20,073 nucleotides of DNA from a virus. Shown piece by piece: positions 5,936 to 14,556 of the stretch. Under the pieces are notes generated by a model. The model made no database searches. It worked only from the letters and a program-made list of their open reading frames with translations, and had not been told where the DNA came from. The stretch is from the IMG/VR virus record IMGVR_UViG_3300042290_000775, positions 1 through 20,073 of that record. One strand, written 5' to 3'. The position numbers were made by a program, and so were the translations under genes. How positions within the stretch are numbered: position 1 is the first letter of the stretch; each line of letters opens with the position of its first letter.

Positions 5936-8900
5936 CCTGTTGCTTTACCAGTTCGAGGATTCGGTCCACGCGCTCGTCATCGGACTCGGGGGTTTGCTCG
6001 CCCGCAGGTGGCCCTTCACGAACGACGGAGGAAGTCACGGCACCGCCCAGCGCCGCTTTGATCGCGTTCCTCACTGCCTTCAATTTGAACGGATTATTGC
6101 GCCAATCATCCTGTCGCTTGGTGGCATCCACGGCAAGCGCGAGGGCCTCGTCCTTGCCGAGGTTGTCGTAGAGCGCACGTTTGCCGGGTGTGGCAAGGCT
6201 CGCGGGATAGGCGGCACCCGTGGCGGGGCTTTTCACCTTCTTCGTCAGCTCGACGATTTTTTGCAGATATTCCTCGTAGGCGATGGCCTCCTGCCGCCGC
6301 TGCTGGATCAATGCGTCGAGCAGCTTCGACATTTCCTCGTAGTACTTCGGATTGATCGGCGATTCGTCCACAATGAGCTTGCGGACGTTGTTCTCGATGG
6401 TTTCGGCGACGGCGTTCTTGTTCTTTTGAATCCCCTTCGGCAGTCCCTTCACCGCATCGGCCCCGCGCTCCACGATCAGTTCGATCAGGGACATGTCGTC
6501 GAAGGATGAAATCTTCTCGCTCTCCTCGGCGCGGATGTAGGCGTCGATCAGGTGCCGCATGGCGGGCTCGTACTGCTTGAGGTCGATGGCATCGCTGCTG
6601 TGCACCTTCACTTCGCTTCGGAGATTCTCGTAGAACGTCACTTCCTTCTTCACGGCCTCCGCCTCCGCGTCGCTGTAACCGGCCTCGGTCATCTCGCTGG
6701 CGATGTCCGCGTAGGCGCGCACGAGTGCCGCGACGTGTTTGTAGAGGGAAAGGCGCTGCGGTTCGTTCGCCTTGAGTTGCTCGGCGTTGCCGGGGTCTTT
6801 CGATGAGAAGTAGCGGAAGTATGCCTGCCGATCGTGTGGCGCTTCGACCGGCTCGCAGAGGGCGCGCACGGATTCCAAGGCTTCTTCCAGACGCTTCCGC
6901 GCCTTGCCGAGCCGATCTTCGAGCAGGCCCGCCACGTCCTCCTTGTCGTAGCCGTCCAGTGCGCCGGACGTGTAGTCATGCACCGCGCCTTCGAGGCTCT
7001 TGAACAGATCCTTGTAGTCGATGATGTAGCCGTATTCCTTGTCGTCGCCGTCGAGCCGGTTCACGCGGCAGATCGCTTGGAAAAGCCCGTGGTCGCGCAT
7101 CTGCTTGTCGATGTAGAGAAACGTGGCCGGGGGCGCGTCGAAGCCGGTGAGCAGCATGTCCACGACGATGAGCAGCTTCATCTGCCCCGGCTCGTCGATG
7201 AACTTCTTCTTCACCGCCGTCTCGAACTCCTCCACGCGGTTCACCGCCTTCTCCGGCGGCTCATTGAACCACTCGGCCAGCATCTTCTGGTAGATGCCGT
7301 ACTGGTGCAGCTTCTCGGTTTTGCCCTCGCCGGATTCCTCGCCCTTGATGGCTGCCGCCGTGGGCACGTAGGAAGTCACGATGGCGCATTTACCGTGCAG
7401 GTCGGTCTGGTCGAACAGCTCGAAGAACTTGCACGCCTCGTAGATGCTCCCGGCCACGAGGATCGCGTTGCCGCGCCCGCTTTTCAGCCGGTCGCACTTT
7501 TCCATGTCCATCATGATGTCGGCCACGATGTTCTCCAGCCGGTCCCGGCTCGACAGCACCTTCTGCATCGTGCCCCAGCGTTGCTTGAGCTGCGCCTTGG
7601 CGAGCGGCGTCAGGCCCTTCGTCTTGAGTTCAAACCATTCATCAATCTTCTTCGGCGAGGTGATGCGCTGGTCGATCTCCCGCGCCTCGTAGCGCAAATC
7701 CAGCACCACCTTGTCCTTCACCGCCTCGTCGAATTTGTAGGTGTGGATGTAGCCGCCGAAGACCTCGATGCTCCGCTGCTTGTCGTCTTTGAGCAATGGC
7801 GTGCCGGTGAAGCCGATGAACACCGCGCCGGGCAGAATCTCCTTCATCGCCTCGTGCAGCTCGCCGGAATTGGTGCGGTGGCACTCGTCCACGAAGACAT
7901 ACAGCGTTCCCTTGGGTTTGAAGTTCGGCGGGAGCTTCGCCTTCATCTGCCGGATGAACTCGTCCACATCGCCCTCCTCCTCGTCGTTCTTCTTGCTGCC
8001 AAATTTGTGGATGAGGGAGCAAATCAACCACGGCTTGGCGGCGTTCAGCGTGCCCACGAGGTCCGCGCCGCTCTTGGTGCGGTAGATGTCCTCGCTCACG
8101 CCCTTGAAGACCCCCTCGATCTGCGCGTCGAGTTCCGTGCGGTCGGTGATGATGAGCACGCGGGGATCGGTCACGTTCTCCCGAATCCACTTCGCCAGCC
8201 ACACCATCACGAGGCTCTTGCCGCTGCCCTGCGTGTGCCAGAGGATGCCGCCCTCCCGGCGCTTCACGTAAGCTTGCGAGGCACGCACGCCGAAATACTG
8301 GTTGTGCCTGCATAGCTTCTTCACCCCGGCGTCGAACACGATGAAGTCGTGGATCAGTTCGAGGAAGCGGGCCTTGCCGCACATCTGGATCAACCCCCGA
8401 TCCAGCAGATTCTCCACGTCGCTCTCCTCCTTCCACGTCAGGTAATACTTCTCCTTGGTCCCGGTGGTGCCGTAGCGCAGCCCCTCCGTGTCGTTGCCCG
8501 CCATCACCCATTGCATCGTGGAGAAAAACGGCTGGATGAACTCCTTGTTCTGGTTGTCGAGATTCTGCCGGATGCCCGTGGAGACGGACACCGTGGACCG
8601 TTTCAATTCCAGCACGCCCAGCGCGATGCCGTTCACGTAGAGCACGATGTCCGGGCGCTTGTCGTGCGCCTTGGTGTTGGCGGCGGTCACGGTCACTTCC
8701 TCGGCGATGGCGAAGTCGTTGTTCTCCGCGTCCTTCCAGTCCACGACAAAGACGGTGACGTTGTTCTCGCCCACATCGGGCCGCACCTTCACCCCGTAGC
8801 GCAGCAGGTCATACACGGCGCGGTTGCGGTCGTAGAGGCTCTTGCTCGTGTCGCCCGCCGTCCGTTCCAGTTCGCGGAGCACCTTGGCGATGAGGGCGTC

Positions 8901-9065
8901 CGCGTGCCCCTGCCGCCTGAGCCACGCCCGCAGCAGCTCCGGCTCGATGTTGCGGTTGTTCTCCCGGTCGGTCCAGTCGCCGAGGTAGTCGTAGCCCAGC
9001 GTCTCGCGGAAGAGCTTCACCACCCGCCGCTGGGTTCTCTTTTCGATCTGTCCGATGGTGCTCAT
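5925..9065 (-). CDS. hsdR: Type I restriction enzyme, endonuclease/translocase subunit R
   Basis: A 1046-residue subunit that cuts DNA after ATP-driven translocation when the HsdMS complex meets an unmethylated site. Visible motifs in order: PD-(D/E)xK nuclease with D139 and E153-x-K155 (RPDIVLYVNG ... LELKRS), followed by the Q-rich QNLDNQNKEF helix; SF2 motor with Walker A HTQGSGKS (277-284), DECH box (393-396), motif III FTGTP (419-423), and motor domain 2 with DMLLTGFDAP; a helical C-terminal region for assembly. The start at 9065 is chosen because it gives the standard MSTIGQIEKRTQ opening and overlaps the upstream stop (ATGA at 9065-9062). The open frame extends 35 codons upstream, but into the kinase gene. 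All key residues are intact, so the enzyme should be active. Confidence 0.97.
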   Translation of the reverse strand: MSTIGQIEKRTQRRVVKLFRETLGYDYLGDWTDRENNRNIEPELLRAWLRRQGHADALIAKVLRELERTAGDTSKSLYDRNRAVYDLLRYGVKVRPDVGENNVTVFVVDWKDAENNDFAIAEEVTVTAANTKAHDKRPDIVLYVNGIALGVLELKRSTVSVSTGIRQNLDNQNKEFIQPFFSTMQWVMAGNDTEGLRYGTTGTKEKYYLTWKEESDVENLLDRGLIQMCGKARFLELIHDFIVFDAGVKKLCRHNQYFGVRASQAYVKRREGGILWHTQGSGKSLVMVWLAKWIRENVTDPRVLIITDRTELDAQIEGVFKGVSEDIYRTKSGADLVGTLNAAKPWLICSLIHKFGSKKNDEEEGDVDEFIRQMKAKLPPNFKPKGTLYVFVDECHRTNSGELHEAMKEILPGAVFIGFTGTPLLKDDKQRSIEVFGGYIHTYKFDEAVKDKVVLDLRYEAREIDQRITSPKKIDEWFELKTKGLTPLAKAQLKQRWGTMQKVLSSRDRLENIVADIMMDMEKCDRLKSGRGNAILVAGSIYEACKFFELFDQTDLHGKCAIVTSYVPTAAAIKGEESGEGKTEKLHQYGIYQKMLAEWFNEPPEKAVNRVEEFETAVKKKFIDEPGQMKLLIVVDMLLTGFDAPPATFLYIDKQMRDHGLFQAICRVNRLDGDDKEYGYIIDYKDLFKSLEGAVHDYTSGALDGYDKEDVAGLLEDRLGKARKRLEEALESVRALCEPVEAPHDRQAYFRYFSSKDPGNAEQLKANEPQRLSLYKHVAALVRAYADIASEMTEAGYSDAEAEAVKKEVTFYENLRSEVKVHSSDAIDLKQYEPAMRHLIDAYIRAEESEKISSFDDMSLIELIVERGADAVKGLPKGIQKNKNAVAETIENNVRKLIVDESPINPKYYEEMSKLLDALIQQRRQEAIAYEEYLQKIVELTKKVKSPATGAAYPASLATPGKRALYDNLGKDEALALAVDATKRQDDWRNNPFKLKAVRNAIKAALGGAVTSSVVREGPPAGEQTPESDDERVDRILELVKQQDEY

Positions 9066-9814
9066 GCTTCGCCCGGGGAAATCTTTTCCCAGACCGCGTG
9101 TTTGAACCACGCTGGCATCTGATCGGTTTTCATTTCCAGCTCCTTGCCATCGGTGACCTCCGCCAACCATGTGCGTTCCTGCCCCTCGCCGGAGTTGTCG
9201 AAAATGTAGGCCCGGTTCGTATTGCGGATCGCATCCATCAGCAGGCCGAGCGAGGCGTGGTAACGCTTCACGATTTTGTCCTCCGGCACGGCGTGACCGC
9301 GCAGCCGCACGCGGTTCCGCACTCGCGAGATGTTGATGTCCGGATCGTCGGTCGCGATGAAATACAGATAGGTCCGGTAGCCGAGCCGCTGCGCCTGCTC
9401 CAGCAGCGCCACTTTGCCGCGATGCGACATCACCGTTTCGAGCGTGAACGAAGCCCGTGCATCGAGCAGCCGTTGCCGGAAAAAATCTGCGGTGACGGAT
9501 GCCACGTAGGAATTCACCGCCACACGATCAAAAATCAGCCGTCCTTCCGATACCGACACCTTCTCCGCCACATCGGCGAACCCCGTCGCTTTCAGGAAAT
9601 CTGAACCTCGGAAAAACGCCCGCGCCTCCGCCTCCGTCGTGCTCACACCGTAGGCCGCGAGATCGAGGAAGCCCGGCGTTTTCATCTCCCCTTCCATTTC
9701 ATCCGGGTTGAGATACACGCCGAGAAGTTCCGGGCGGAGAACCTTCTTCAGCGCACTTTTGCCCGAGCCGTTCGGCCCCCCAAACATGCGCAGTCGCGGG
9801 ATCGCATCGCTCAC
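9062..9814 (-). CDS. Zeta-toxin-like P-loop kinase inside the hsd operon
   Basis: A 250-residue P-loop protein of the zeta-toxin / predicted ABC-type ATPase (COG4185-like) group. Walker A is GGPNGSGKS (12-20); NPDE at 36-39 and FTLETVMSH at 123-131 match the acceptor/catalytic region of zeta kinases; the RVRLRGHAVPEDKIVKRYHA lid with its arginines is at 168-187. Classical zeta toxins phosphorylate UDP-N-acetylglucosamine and are held by an epsilon antitoxin; many relatives of this length have untested substrates. Upstream it overlaps a small antitoxin-like gene by 4 bp, and downstream hsdR by 4 bp, so it is produced with the restriction enzyme. That placement suggests addiction or an abortive back-up for the R-M system, which is inference. 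All motifs appear intact. Confidence 0.85.
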   Translation of the reverse strand: MSDAIPRLRMFGGPNGSGKSALKKVLRPELLGVYLNPDEMEGEMKTPGFLDLAAYGVSTTEAEARAFFRGSDFLKATGFADVAEKVSVSEGRLIFDRVAVNSYVASVTADFFRQRLLDARASFTLETVMSHRGKVALLEQAQRLGYRTYLYFIATDDPDINISRVRNRVRLRGHAVPEDKIVKRYHASLGLLMDAIRNTNRAYIFDNSGEGQERTWLAEVTDGKELEMKTDQMPAWFKHAVWEKISPGEA

Positions 9815-10038
9815 CGAATGGCTACCTTCGTTCCGGTTTGGATGGGAGTCGGCGGCTCGATCTTTTTCACCACCTTGCGCGAGCCGTCGGGGAAGACCTC
9901 GTAGATCACACCGTTCTCGCTCTGGAGCACACTCTGGCCCGATGCGAGCGTCTCGTTTCGTGCAGTGGTGAATGCCAGTCCGGACAGCGCCGGAAACTTC
10001 GCCTCAAGTTCGTGGATGATCTTTTCAGACTCGCTCAT
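9811..10038 (-). CDS. Small partner (antitoxin-like) of the zeta-like kinase
   Basis: A 75-residue protein: an N-terminal helix (MSESEKIIHELEAKFPALSG), a middle segment (RNETLASGQSVLQSENGVIY) and a C-terminal strand pair with KKIEPPTPIQTGTKVAIR. Small proteins with the GQSVLQ-x-ENG-x-IY and DGSRK-x-VK-x-IEPPTP pattern regularly precede COG4185-type kinases in bacterial genomes, as I recall, and are assumed to be their antitoxin or partner. It is unlike the classical three-helix epsilon antitoxin. The stop overlaps the kinase start by 4 bp, so both are made in a fixed ratio. The ATG at 10038 lies within the last codons of the 32-aa ORF upstream. Antitoxin function is inferred from position. 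Confidence 0.75.
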   Translation of the reverse strand: MSESEKIIHELEAKFPALSGLAFTTARNETLASGQSVLQSENGVIYEVFPDGSRKVVKKIEPPTPIQTGTKVAIR

Positions 10039-10123
10039 GGTCGTTCGGATTGGCTTCCACCATACGCCGGTAAAATTTTAAGGCAATCCTGCCCTTCGTG
10101 ATCGTTGCGCTTTCGCAGCTCAT
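10025..10123 (-). CDS. 32-aa coupled ORF between hsdS and the kinase pair
   Basis: The ATG at 10123 overlaps the hsdS stop in an ATGA junction, and the stop (10027-10025) lies 14 bp inside the next gene. The 32 residues (MSCESATITKGRIALKFYRR followed by MVEANPNDHERV) form a basic helix and an acidic end with no stop or poor-quality stretch. Such overlap on both sides suggests it is translated, either as a mini-protein or to carry ribosomes from hsdS to the kinase pair. No family recognised. Confidence 0.45.
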   Translation of the reverse strand: MSCESATITKGRIALKFYRRMVEANPNDHERV

Positions 10124-11310
10124 ACCAGCCGCGTCCTCCCGGTGAGGAGTTCCTGCATCATGGCCTGCTTGAGGGCGCGGGTCTTCTCTCGCCGATGCTC
10201 CAACGCCGCAAGCTCCGCGTCCATGTCCCCCAGCACCTCGGCGATCGCGGTCTGTTCGGGGACGGGTGGCACATTCACCGTCAAGCTCCTGAACTTGCCC
10301 AGCGAGATGACGTAGCGAGTTCCGCCCCCATCGCAAATTGTCTCAGCTTGGTTCAGGAAAGAACGGGGCTTGAAAGCGTAGGTGCGGAAGCGCAAATCCC
10401 ACGGCTCTTTCAAACGAAGACGGACCACATGATAGCTGTAGGCCGCATCGGAGATGTCCTCCATCGCTACGGCGGAGTTTGCGATGTCGTCGCGTGTCTC
10501 GGACGATGGTGTGAAGAACACATCGCCTTTCTGCACAGCACAGCGTCGGGCTTGGTGCGGCTGCGCGGTCACCCAATGGTTGAGGTCTTCGGAGAAGATG
10601 AAGGCCCTGCGGTAAACATCCATGTAGTTCAACAGGCGAACTGGCGTTTCATCTGGCCGGGACTTCTTGTCCACGCCTGAGCCGCTTATTTCGCCAAGCT
10701 CCCCAAGCCGCTTCACCTCCCACTCGCCGTGGAAGCCGGGGAGGCGGGTTTGGCCGGTGAGGAGTTGCTGCATGGCGGCCTGTTTGAGGTTGCGCTTCTT
10801 GGCGATGAGCCGGTCCAGCCCGCCCAGCAGCCCATCCACATCGCTCAACGCCGTAGCGATGGCGCGTTGTTCGGGCTCGTGTGCAGGAGACGGAAATTCA
10901 AATCCTGTGAGATCTTCCTTCTTGATGTAGGGAATCGAAGTCCCGATTTTTCCAAGTCCGAGGGAACCGGCGAGCCGGTAATTCAACTGATGCCAGATGT
11001 AGCGAACAGGGGTGGCGAACTTGTGAACAACGTAGGTCCGTTGGTAAGCCTCGAAGCGCCCCTTGTAGTAATTCAAATTTCCGACTTCGCCATTCCCCGC
11101 AATCAGTATCGCCTCCGTGTCGAATGAGTAGTGGTCGCTGAACGTGTGAGTTCGTGAGCACGTAAAAAAGGGGTATTCACCCGCAGGATTGCCCTCGTTG
11201 ACATCCTTCCTACCCGTCGTGATTGCAGTGAGGCTTCCAAGTTGCTTCACGTCCCACTCCTCCGGGATGACGCCGATCTCTGTTTGCTTGTAGCCGTGTT
11301 TCAGTTCCAT
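10120..11310 (-). CDS. hsdS: Type I restriction-modification specificity subunit S
   Basis: A 396-residue subunit that sets the DNA target of the HsdM methyltransferase and HsdR nuclease. Two target-recognition domains alternate with two long helices: TRD1 about 15-145, central helix EPEQRAIATALSDVDGLLGG to LKQAAMQQLLTGQTRL (145-190), TRD2 about 194-348, C-terminal helix PEQTAIAEVLGDMDAELAAL to LKQAMMQELLTGRTRL (350-395). The GVIPEEWDVKQL opening is standard for the family and fixes the start at 11310, although the frame is open 24 codons further upstream. The target is bipartite but cannot be read from the protein. The repeated helix ends are also a 35-bp DNA direct repeat (10139-10173 and 10754-10788, 30 matches), a place where TRDs could be swapped by recombination. 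Both halves look complete. Confidence 0.96.
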   Translation of the reverse strand: MELKHGYKQTEIGVIPEEWDVKQLGSLTAITTGRKDVNEGNPAGEYPFFTCSRTHTFSDHYSFDTEAILIAGNGEVGNLNYYKGRFEAYQRTYVVHKFATPVRYIWHQLNYRLAGSLGLGKIGTSIPYIKKEDLTGFEFPSPAHEPEQRAIATALSDVDGLLGGLDRLIAKKRNLKQAAMQQLLTGQTRLPGFHGEWEVKRLGELGEISGSGVDKKSRPDETPVRLLNYMDVYRRAFIFSEDLNHWVTAQPHQARRCAVQKGDVFFTPSSETRDDIANSAVAMEDISDAAYSYHVVRLRLKEPWDLRFRTYAFKPRSFLNQAETICDGGGTRYVISLGKFRSLTVNVPPVPEQTAIAEVLGDMDAELAALEHRREKTRALKQAMMQELLTGRTRLV

Positions 11311-11598
11311 GAGCGAATAGACCCCTAGCCCTGTTTGAGCCGCGTAAATTGCTTTGGCCATGATGCGGGCGGCTTGAGGCACATCGCGTCAGCACGCACA
11401 AATGCGCAGACCTTCGGCATGGAATGACTCGCGCAGATGTCGGGATTGGTGTGGCGGCAACCTTCCGTTTGAGTTGCCGTATCCTTCGGTGCCAGAGGGG
11501 CGTGAAAGATGCCCTGCTGTCGTTGTTTCGGTGTCATGGCGCTTCGGTTGTTTCAGCGGATCAAAGGCGGGGTGGCATAGTTTTTCAATGGCGGGAAC
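11311..11598 (-). other. hsdM-hsdS gap without a firm gene
   Basis: In most type I operons hsdM and hsdS overlap or nearly touch; here 288 bp separate them. A 70-codon minus-strand frame (11325-11537, MTPKQRQQGIFHAPLAPKDT...) fills most of it, but its composition (many C, P, T, H) and lack of a ribosome-binding site make it doubtful. Plus-strand frames in the region are no better. It may be the scar of a lost gene or hold an internal promoter for hsdS and the kinase genes; no boxes are recognisable. Confidence 0.4.
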
Positions 11599-14061
11599 TC
11601 ACGCGGTGCAGCCCATCTTCTGGAGGTGGCCATCCACGCGGGCGGCGAGCGCGGCCACTTCGGCGGTGAGCTGCGGCAGCGGGGTGGCATAGCGTTCGGC
11701 GAGCTGGCGGATGCGTCCGGTGAGGGTCTGCGAGACGCGGTCCAGCTCGCCCTGCACGGCGGCGGCAATCGTGGCCAGCCATTTGTCGTCCACCACGAGG
11801 GTCCGGATCTCGTCCTCGGTGAGTTGGCCGTATTTTGCGGCGACCTTTTCCATGAGGGCGTCCTGCGCGGCCTTGAGCTTCTCGCCGGTGTCGGCTTCCT
11901 GCTCGGTGAGGGCGAGGTAGTCTTGCAACGCCTTGCGTTCGTCAGCGGCTTCGGCGTCTTTCTTTATATCCTTCAGCCGTGCGGCGGCGGAGGCTTTGGT
12001 GAGCTTGTCCTTGTCGTTCTTCGCGTCCTCCAGCAGGCCGCCTTCGCCGCCGTGTTCCTCGGCCATTTCCTCGATCTGCTGCGCGAGGGCGGCGAGCTGC
12101 GCCTCCAGCGTGTCGATGGCGGCTTGCTCCTTCGCGTAGTAGCGGGCGATGACGAGCGCGGGCGGGATCAGCTCGGCTTTATACTTCTGCCTGCCGATGG
12201 CGAAATCGGGCTTCACCTTCGTCTTCCGGTCCTTGTCCTCGGTGATGAGCCGGAGCGTGGCGGCCTCGCGCCAGCCGTCGCCCACGATCATGTAAACGTC
12301 GTCCTGCATGGTCCCGGCCCAGTAGTCCATGAGATGCTGATACACGTCGTAGGGATCGAGCAGCGGGGCTTTCTCGAAGGTGGCGAGCAGATCCTCGGAG
12401 AGCAGCTCGATGAGCGCCTTTGGCCTGCCGCCCTTCGCGATGCCCTTCATGCGCGGGGTGCTGGCTGACTTCCATTTCGCAAACAGCTTCACCGCCGATT
12501 CGTTGAACGCGGTGAACTCCGCGTGGGCGAAGATGGCGGCCTTGATGTCCGCGATGGGCACCCGGAGCTGGCTGGAGCCGGGGCGGTCGCCCGCATTGAA
12601 CAGCGCAGCGCGGACGCCGGGGAGGACCTGCCAGTAGCGTTCGAGAGCGTCGATGTCGCGCTCCGGGATGCCGCCGCGCAGGTGGGCCGTGATGTCCTGC
12701 AAATCCTCCGGCTCGGTGCTGTCGATGTAGCGCGGGAGGTTGAGGTTGAAGTCGTTCTTCGGGTCGCTGATCTCGGTGAGCGACACCATGCGCGAGTAGC
12801 GGGGGATCTCGGCGAGGCGCGTGAAGGCGTCCACGATGCGGTGAATGTCCTGCTCGCGGAGGCGGTTCTTGTTGCCGTCCTTCCGGAAGCCCTTGGAGGC
12901 GTCGATCATGAAGATGCCCTTGCGGGCGGCGGCGTTTTCCTTGTCGATGACGATGATGCAGGCGGGGATGCCGGTGCCGTAAAAGAGGTTCGCGGGCAGG
13001 CCGATGATGCCCTTGATGGTGCCGCGCCGGACGATCTCCTTGCGAATCCTGGCCTCCGCGCCGCCCCGGAAGAGGACGCCGTGCGGGAGGATGATCCCGG
13101 CTTTTCCGGTGCTCTTGAGGCAGGCGAGGATATGCAGCATGAAGGCGTAGTCGCCATTCTTCTGCGGGGGAATGCCGAAGCCGAAGCGCCCGTAGAGGTC
13201 GTTGGCCGGATCGAAGCCGTTGCTCCACGCCTTGGTGGAGAAGGGGAAATTCGCCACGATGAAGTCGAAGGTCTTGAGCGCGCCGGTCTGGGCGTCCTTG
13301 AAATACGGGGCGGAGAGCACGTTGTCCTTCCAGATTTCCGCCGTGGGGCAGTCGTGGAGGATCATGTTCATGCGCGCCAGCGCGGCGGTGGCGTTGTCCA
13401 TTTCCTGCCCGTAGAGCGCGAGGTCGAAGCCGGTCCGGTTCTTCGCTTCATCGTGCGCCTTCAGCAGCAGCGACGCCGAGCCGCAGGTGGGATCGTGGAC
13501 GGACTGGCTGGCGCTTTTCGCGCTGCCGATGCCGATGACCATCGAGATGACGCGGGAGACTTCCGACGGGCTGAGGAACTGCCCCTTGCTCTTGCCCGAC
13601 TCGATGGCGAAATGCCGCATGAGGTATTCGTAGGCGTCGCCCAGCAGGTCGTCGCCCTCGGCGCGGTTGCCCCGGAAATCGAGCGAGGGATTGTCGAAGA
13701 TGGAGACGAGATTCGAGAGGCGATCCACCATGTCCTTGCCCTTGCCGAGCTTGTCCGCGTCGTTGAAGTCCGCCACGTCGATCACGCCCTTGAGGTCATT
13801 CGCCTCCGCGAGCCTGCCGATGATCTTGTTGATCTTGTCGCCAATTTCCTTGTCGCCCTTCAGCGCCACCATGTCCGCGAAACTCCCGCCCGCGGGGACA
13901 TCCACGAGCGCATCCGCCTTCCCCGCGTACTTGTCCGAGACGTACTTCACGAACAGGAGCACGAGCACGTAGTCCTTGTACTGCGAGGCATCCATGCCGC
14001 CGCGCAGTTCATCGCAGCTTTGCCAGAGGGAGGAGTAGAGTTCGGATTTCTTGAGGGCCAT
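11599..14061 (-). CDS. hsdM: Type I restriction-modification methyltransferase subunit M (long form)
   Basis: An 820-residue N6-adenine methyltransferase subunit. The N-terminal helical domain opens MALKKSELYSSLWQSCDELR. S-adenosylmethionine motif I is DPTCGSASLL (190-199), preceded by GQFLSPSEVSR (160-170). Motif IV is NFPF (271-274) instead of the usual NPPF. The later part includes ILPHGVLFRGGAE and the FNLNLPRYID segment typical of HsdM. The C-terminal extension from about residue 645 holds long charged coiled-coil helices (LEAQLAALAQQIEEMAEEHG onward); HsdM proteins of about 500 residues lack it, but a long class of about 800 exists. ATG at 14061 is chosen because it begins the family-like sequence; the frame stays open to 14907, but that extension is arginine/proline-rich and overlaps inverted repeats. 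First gene of the operon; its promoter must lie in the palindrome-rich region upstream. Confidence 0.95.
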   Translation of the reverse strand: MALKKSELYSSLWQSCDELRGGMDASQYKDYVLVLLFVKYVSDKYAGKADALVDVPAGGSFADMVALKGDKEIGDKINKIIGRLAEANDLKGVIDVADFNDADKLGKGKDMVDRLSNLVSIFDNPSLDFRGNRAEGDDLLGDAYEYLMRHFAIESGKSKGQFLSPSEVSRVISMVIGIGSAKSASQSVHDPTCGSASLLLKAHDEAKNRTGFDLALYGQEMDNATAALARMNMILHDCPTAEIWKDNVLSAPYFKDAQTGALKTFDFIVANFPFSTKAWSNGFDPANDLYGRFGFGIPPQKNGDYAFMLHILACLKSTGKAGIILPHGVLFRGGAEARIRKEIVRRGTIKGIIGLPANLFYGTGIPACIIVIDKENAAARKGIFMIDASKGFRKDGNKNRLREQDIHRIVDAFTRLAEIPRYSRMVSLTEISDPKNDFNLNLPRYIDSTEPEDLQDITAHLRGGIPERDIDALERYWQVLPGVRAALFNAGDRPGSSQLRVPIADIKAAIFAHAEFTAFNESAVKLFAKWKSASTPRMKGIAKGGRPKALIELLSEDLLATFEKAPLLDPYDVYQHLMDYWAGTMQDDVYMIVGDGWREAATLRLITEDKDRKTKVKPDFAIGRQKYKAELIPPALVIARYYAKEQAAIDTLEAQLAALAQQIEEMAEEHGGEGGLLEDAKNDKDKLTKASAAARLKDIKKDAEAADERKALQDYLALTEQEADTGEKLKAAQDALMEKVAAKYGQLTEDEIRTLVVDDKWLATIAAAVQGELDRVSQTLTGRIRQLAERYATPLPQLTAEVAALAARVDGHLQKMGCTA

Positions 14062-14229
14062 GAGCCGCGCATCCTGAACACGTCGCGGCGCAATGGCACG
14101 CGATAAACGAGCGGGCAAGCGAAGCGCGCAGAGTGTTCCTCCCGAGGCCGGGGAGCGCGAGGGCGCGCCGGAGAGCGCCCTTGCTCGTAACGCTCTGCGA
14201 GCATCGCGAGCCATCTTTTCGGGCGGCGG

Positions 14230-14316
14230 GGTCGCGGCACTCGGCAGAGTCCGTTTTGCGCGCCGTGGTGGGAGCCGCGGCGGGCGCGCTGACGGACGGC
14301 GCTGAGTGCCGCGACC
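14230..14316. repeat. 87-bp inverted repeat (large hairpin) upstream of hsdM
   Basis: GGTCGCGGCACTC (14230-14242) pairs perfectly with GAGTGCCGCGACC (14304-14316). Further in, CCGTTTTGCGCGCC pairs mostly with GGGCGCGCTGACGG. The result is a long hairpin with a GC-rich loop. It may be a dispersed palindromic repeat of the host genome, a terminator-like barrier in front of hsdM, or a structured RNA. Confidence 0.65.
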
Positions 14317-14556
14317 GGGGACGGGGGCTGGAATCAAATTGCTTTCGCGCGGAGCGCGCTGACTGGCGGTGCGGGCAACTCGGCCCGCGTGCTGGAAGCG
14401 CTTTCGCTCCGCAGGATGCGGCTGATGTTTGAAACACTGCCGGTGCCGCACGATGGCGGGGGTGTGATTCACACGGCGAGGGCGGCGGGCACGGCTGATG
14501 GTCCGGGCGTGGGTGGGAGCGGTACGCCGGGCAGAGGCGGTTGGAGTGGTGGGACA

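Noticed and set aside
6834-8315. Long plus-strand frame of 493 codons opposite hsdR
   Set aside because: Antisense shadow of hsdR caused by high GC at third positions; rich in V, H, L and E without any motif.
11325-11537. 70-codon minus-strand frame between hsdM and hsdS
   Set aside because: Composition rich in C, P, T and H, no start signal, no recognisable fold. Kept only as part of a gap entry.
12523-14106. Plus-strand frame of 527 codons opposite hsdM
   Set aside because: Same antisense effect; hsdM has every expected motif in the other direction.
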